DNA of 64,000 nucleotides from an uncultured Bacteroidales bacterium. Lineage in GTDB: Bacteria; Bacteroidota; Bacteroidia; Bacteroidales; Tenuifilaceae. The notes beneath the pieces were generated by a model that worked only from the letters and a program-made list of their open reading frames with translations, did no database searches and was not told the DNA's origin. How positions within the stretch are numbered: position 1 is the first letter of the stretch; each line of letters starts with the position of its first letter. The stretch is taken from contig CALBBQ010000035.1 of assembly GCA_937926785.1 (NCBI GenBank), positions 1 through 64,000 of the forward strand, written 5' to 3'. Positions 62,326-64,000 of the stretch are shown here, piece by piece. Position numbers and translations under genes: made by a program.

Positions 62326-62341
62326 TCGAAAACGTTTTCGA
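62326..62341. promoter_or_regulatory. LacI-type operator candidate, 16-bp perfect palindrome
   Basis: TCGAAAACGTTTTCGA, with central CG, is the shape of LacI/GalR-family operators. It starts 11 bases after the -7 element, so it overlaps the start of the transcript, a position used by repressors. The regulator gene is not in the window. Confidence 0.6.
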
Positions 62342-62457
62342 TTAATGAGAAAGTGTTGAAATGACGTTGTGAAACCTAAGAAGCCCCAAAAAAGTTGATA
62401 TGGTTTTTAAAAGATTTTAGCTTGCACAGCGAAAACCAATTCTAAACCCATATCAGT

Positions 62458-64000
62458 ATGAAAAAAGTCTTCGTATTAATTAGTTTAATCCTTTGGTGCG
62501 GAATTCTGTTTGCACAGGAAATCGCTGTGAGCGGAACCGTTACCGCAAGCGATGGCACTACCCTACCCGGGGTAACCGTCGTGGTTAAGGAGAACCCTTC
62601 AAAGGGTACTACTACCGACACTAACGGGAAATACACCATTAGTGTACTACCAAACCAAACGCTGGAGTTCAGCTTTATAGGTATGGAAACCCAAGAAATA
62701 CCTGTGGGCGGAAGAACTCAGATAAACGTGGTGATGAAAGAGGCAACCCAGATGATCGAAGAGCTCATAGTGGTGGGATACGGGGTACAAAAGAAAAGCC
62801 TGGTATCATCATCCATCTCAAAGGTATCGAGTGAGGATATCGAGAAAGCTGCCCCTACTCGCGTTGAGCAAGCCCTTCAGGGAAGAACTGCAGGTGTTCA
62901 GGTGATCTCCAACTCAGGTCAACCCGGCGAAGGCTTCACCGTTCGAATCCGTGGTGTAGGAACAAATGGGAACTCCGAACCTCTGTACCTGGTAGATGGG
63001 ATGCCGGTAGGTGGAATTGATTACCTCAGTCCGAACGACATTCAGTCCATAGAAATTCTGAAAGACGCTGCGGCAACCGCCATTTATGGTGCGCGTGGAG
63101 CTAACGGGGTTGTTCTGATAACAACCAAGCAGGGTCAGAAAGGAAAATTCGCTGTAAACTACGACTACTCCATGGGATACCAGAATGCATGGCGCAAGGT
63201 ATCGCTTCTGAATGCCAAGGAGTATGCCATCATCATGAACGAGAGCTACGCCAACGACAATCGGCCCATTCCCTTCCCCGATGTTAATGCTGTGGTTCAG
63301 GCAGTGGGCAATGGAACCGATTGGCAGGATGAGATCTTTTATAAGAATGCACCAACCTATAATCACCAGTTTTCGGTAAGCGGAGGTAACGAGACCTCAT
63401 CGTTCCTTTCTTCACTTTCCTACACCTACCAGGATGGTATTGTAGCCAAAGGCAAATCGAACTACGAACGCTACACCTACAGGTTAAACTCAACCCATAG
63501 GATTGGGAAATTCAGCATGGGTAACAACCTGGCCTACACCAATAAGATAACCCGTGGTATTGACCCCAATGCTGAATTTGGTGGACCGCTTGCAAAGGCC
63601 GTTAACATGGATCCCATTACCCCTGTAAAAAATCCCGATGGCACATGGGGTATTTCAAACTATGCTACACAGGAGGTGGTTAATCCGGTTGCTTATATAA
63701 GCATTCTCAATTCCAATTACGTAGAAAATAAGCTGGTAGGTAATGTGTGGGGCGAACTCGAAATCATTCCGGGACTGAAAGCAAAAACGAACTTCAGCAT
63801 TGACTACGCTAACGGATCCAGCCGCACATTTGTCCCCGTGTACTTCTTGAGCGATATTACCAAGGCAACCACGTCCGAAGCATCAGGAACCGTGAACAAG
63901 TGGTTTACCTGGCAAAGCGAGAATACCCTCTCCTACTCCAAGCAAATTGCTGATCATAGCTTTTCAGCTATTGTAGGGATGACCGCAAACCGGTATCGCC
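62458..64000 (+). CDS. SusC/RagA family TonB-linked outer membrane receptor, 5' part
   Basis: The frame is open from ATG 62458 to the window end, 514 codons, so the C-terminal barrel is cut off. Signal peptide MKKVFVLISLILWCGILFAQ. The CarboxypepD_reg-like domain is at ~22-100 (VSGTVTASDGTTLPGVTVVV, FIGMETQEIPVGGRTQINVVMKEA). A TonB-box region follows (ELIVVGYGVQKK), then the plug (ALQGRTAGVQVISNSGQPGEGFTVRIRGVG, DAAATAIYGARGANGVVLITTKQ) and the first barrel strands. Imports glycans or peptides with a SusD partner, expected just downstream outside the window. Confidence 0.95.
   Translation, partial: MKKVFVLISLILWCGILFAQEIAVSGTVTASDGTTLPGVTVVVKENPSKGTTTDTNGKYTISVLPNQTLEFSFIGMETQEIPVGGRTQINVVMKEATQMIEELIVVGYGVQKKSLVSSSISKVSSEDIEKAAPTRVEQALQGRTAGVQVISNSGQPGEGFTVRIRGVGTNGNSEPLYLVDGMPVGGIDYLSPNDIQSIEILKDAAATAIYGARGANGVVLITTKQGQKGKFAVNYDYSMGYQNAWRKVSLLNAKEYAIIMNESYANDNRPIPFPDVNAVVQAVGNGTDWQDEIFYKNAPTYNHQFSVSGGNETSSFLSSLSYTYQDGIVAKGKSNYERYTYRLNSTHRIGKFSMGNNLAYTNKITRGIDPNAEFGGPLAKAVNMDPITPVKNPDGTWGISNYATQEVVNPVAYISILNSNYVENKLVGNVWGELEIIPGLKAKTNFSIDYANGSSRTFVPVYFLSDITKATTSEASGTVNKWFTWQSENTLSYSKQIADHSFSAIVGMTANRYR

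Larger units (their letters stand above)
62143..62457. other. intergenic region and leader of the SusC-like gene
   Basis: About 315 bases between the divergent DUF4294 and SusC-like genes. No gene. It holds a -7 element (62308-62315), a perfect palindrome (62326-62341) and then a leader of about 115 bases with no obvious strong hairpin. Confidence 0.6.

Noticed and set aside
1..64000. CRISPR arrays, insertion sequences, phage genes, rRNA operons
   Set aside because: No regularly spaced repeats, transposase or integrase motifs, phage structural genes or rRNA sequence were seen when reading the window.

Overview
The window looks like a chromosome segment from a Bacteroidota bacterium, most probably an anaerobic member of the order Bacteroidales. 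The evidence is phylum-typical: a type IX secretion (T9SS) cargo with a C-terminal sorting tail, a PorE-like OmpA protein, a SusC/RagA TonB-linked receptor, type III glutamine synthetase, the futalosine-pathway enzyme MqnE, DUF5686, DUF2851 and DUF4294 proteins, and promoters of the form TTG-N19/20-TAnnTTTG. Identifications come from reading motifs in the translated sequence; no database search was run.

Layout. 1-7.1 kb: two small membrane proteins and thymidine kinase on the minus strand, divergent from a conserved hypothetical and rsmI; then a DUF5686 outer-membrane protein and a DEAD-box helicase on the minus strand. 7.2-15.1 kb: plus-strand run of glycosyltransferase, ECF sigma factor, rsmG, rpmH (L34), mqnE, a PASTA protein, a T9SS cargo and an RluA-type pseudouridine synthase. 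15.2-18.5 kb: an anomalous block in which 3' fragments of a Crp/Fnr regulator (minus) and a NuoD-like complex I subunit (plus) meet head to head, followed by a ferredoxin/GltD-like fusion and a dihydroorotate dehydrogenase-like gene. 18.6-31.9 kb: ddl, DUF454, two CDGSH iron-sulfur proteins, glnN, a PorE-like protein, a DUF6150-like protein, purM, prfA, pyrF, and an envelope amidotransferase-like lipoprotein next to an M28 peptidase. 32-38.6 kb: a large hybrid histidine kinase, then an envelope locus with a helical lipoprotein, two L,D-transpeptidases and a membrane-anchored protein, then tRNA-Pro(CGG). 38.7-50 kb: DUF2851, a K+ channel-like protein, an RmlD-like reductase, rpsO, pnp, prolyl oligopeptidase, a deoxynucleoside kinase, an OmpA/TPR lipoprotein and a TrmH-type methylase. 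50-57 kb: sucC, DUF2892, arginine deiminase, gcvP, a metallo-hydrolase and pcm. 57.5-64 kb: a degenerate Gfo/Idh/MocA-like protein beside a polyprenyl-phosphate sugar transferase, thpR, elbB, a small lipoprotein, DUF4294, and the 5' part of a SusC-family receptor running off the window end.

Most of the window is core housekeeping. The parts most worth following up are the crp/nuoD junction at about 15.35 kb, the lipoprotein plus L,D-transpeptidase locus at 35-38.5 kb (a possible analogue of Braun-lipoprotein tethering), and three perfect palindromes placed like operators at glnN, prfA and the SusC gene. I saw no CRISPR array, insertion sequence, phage gene or rRNA.
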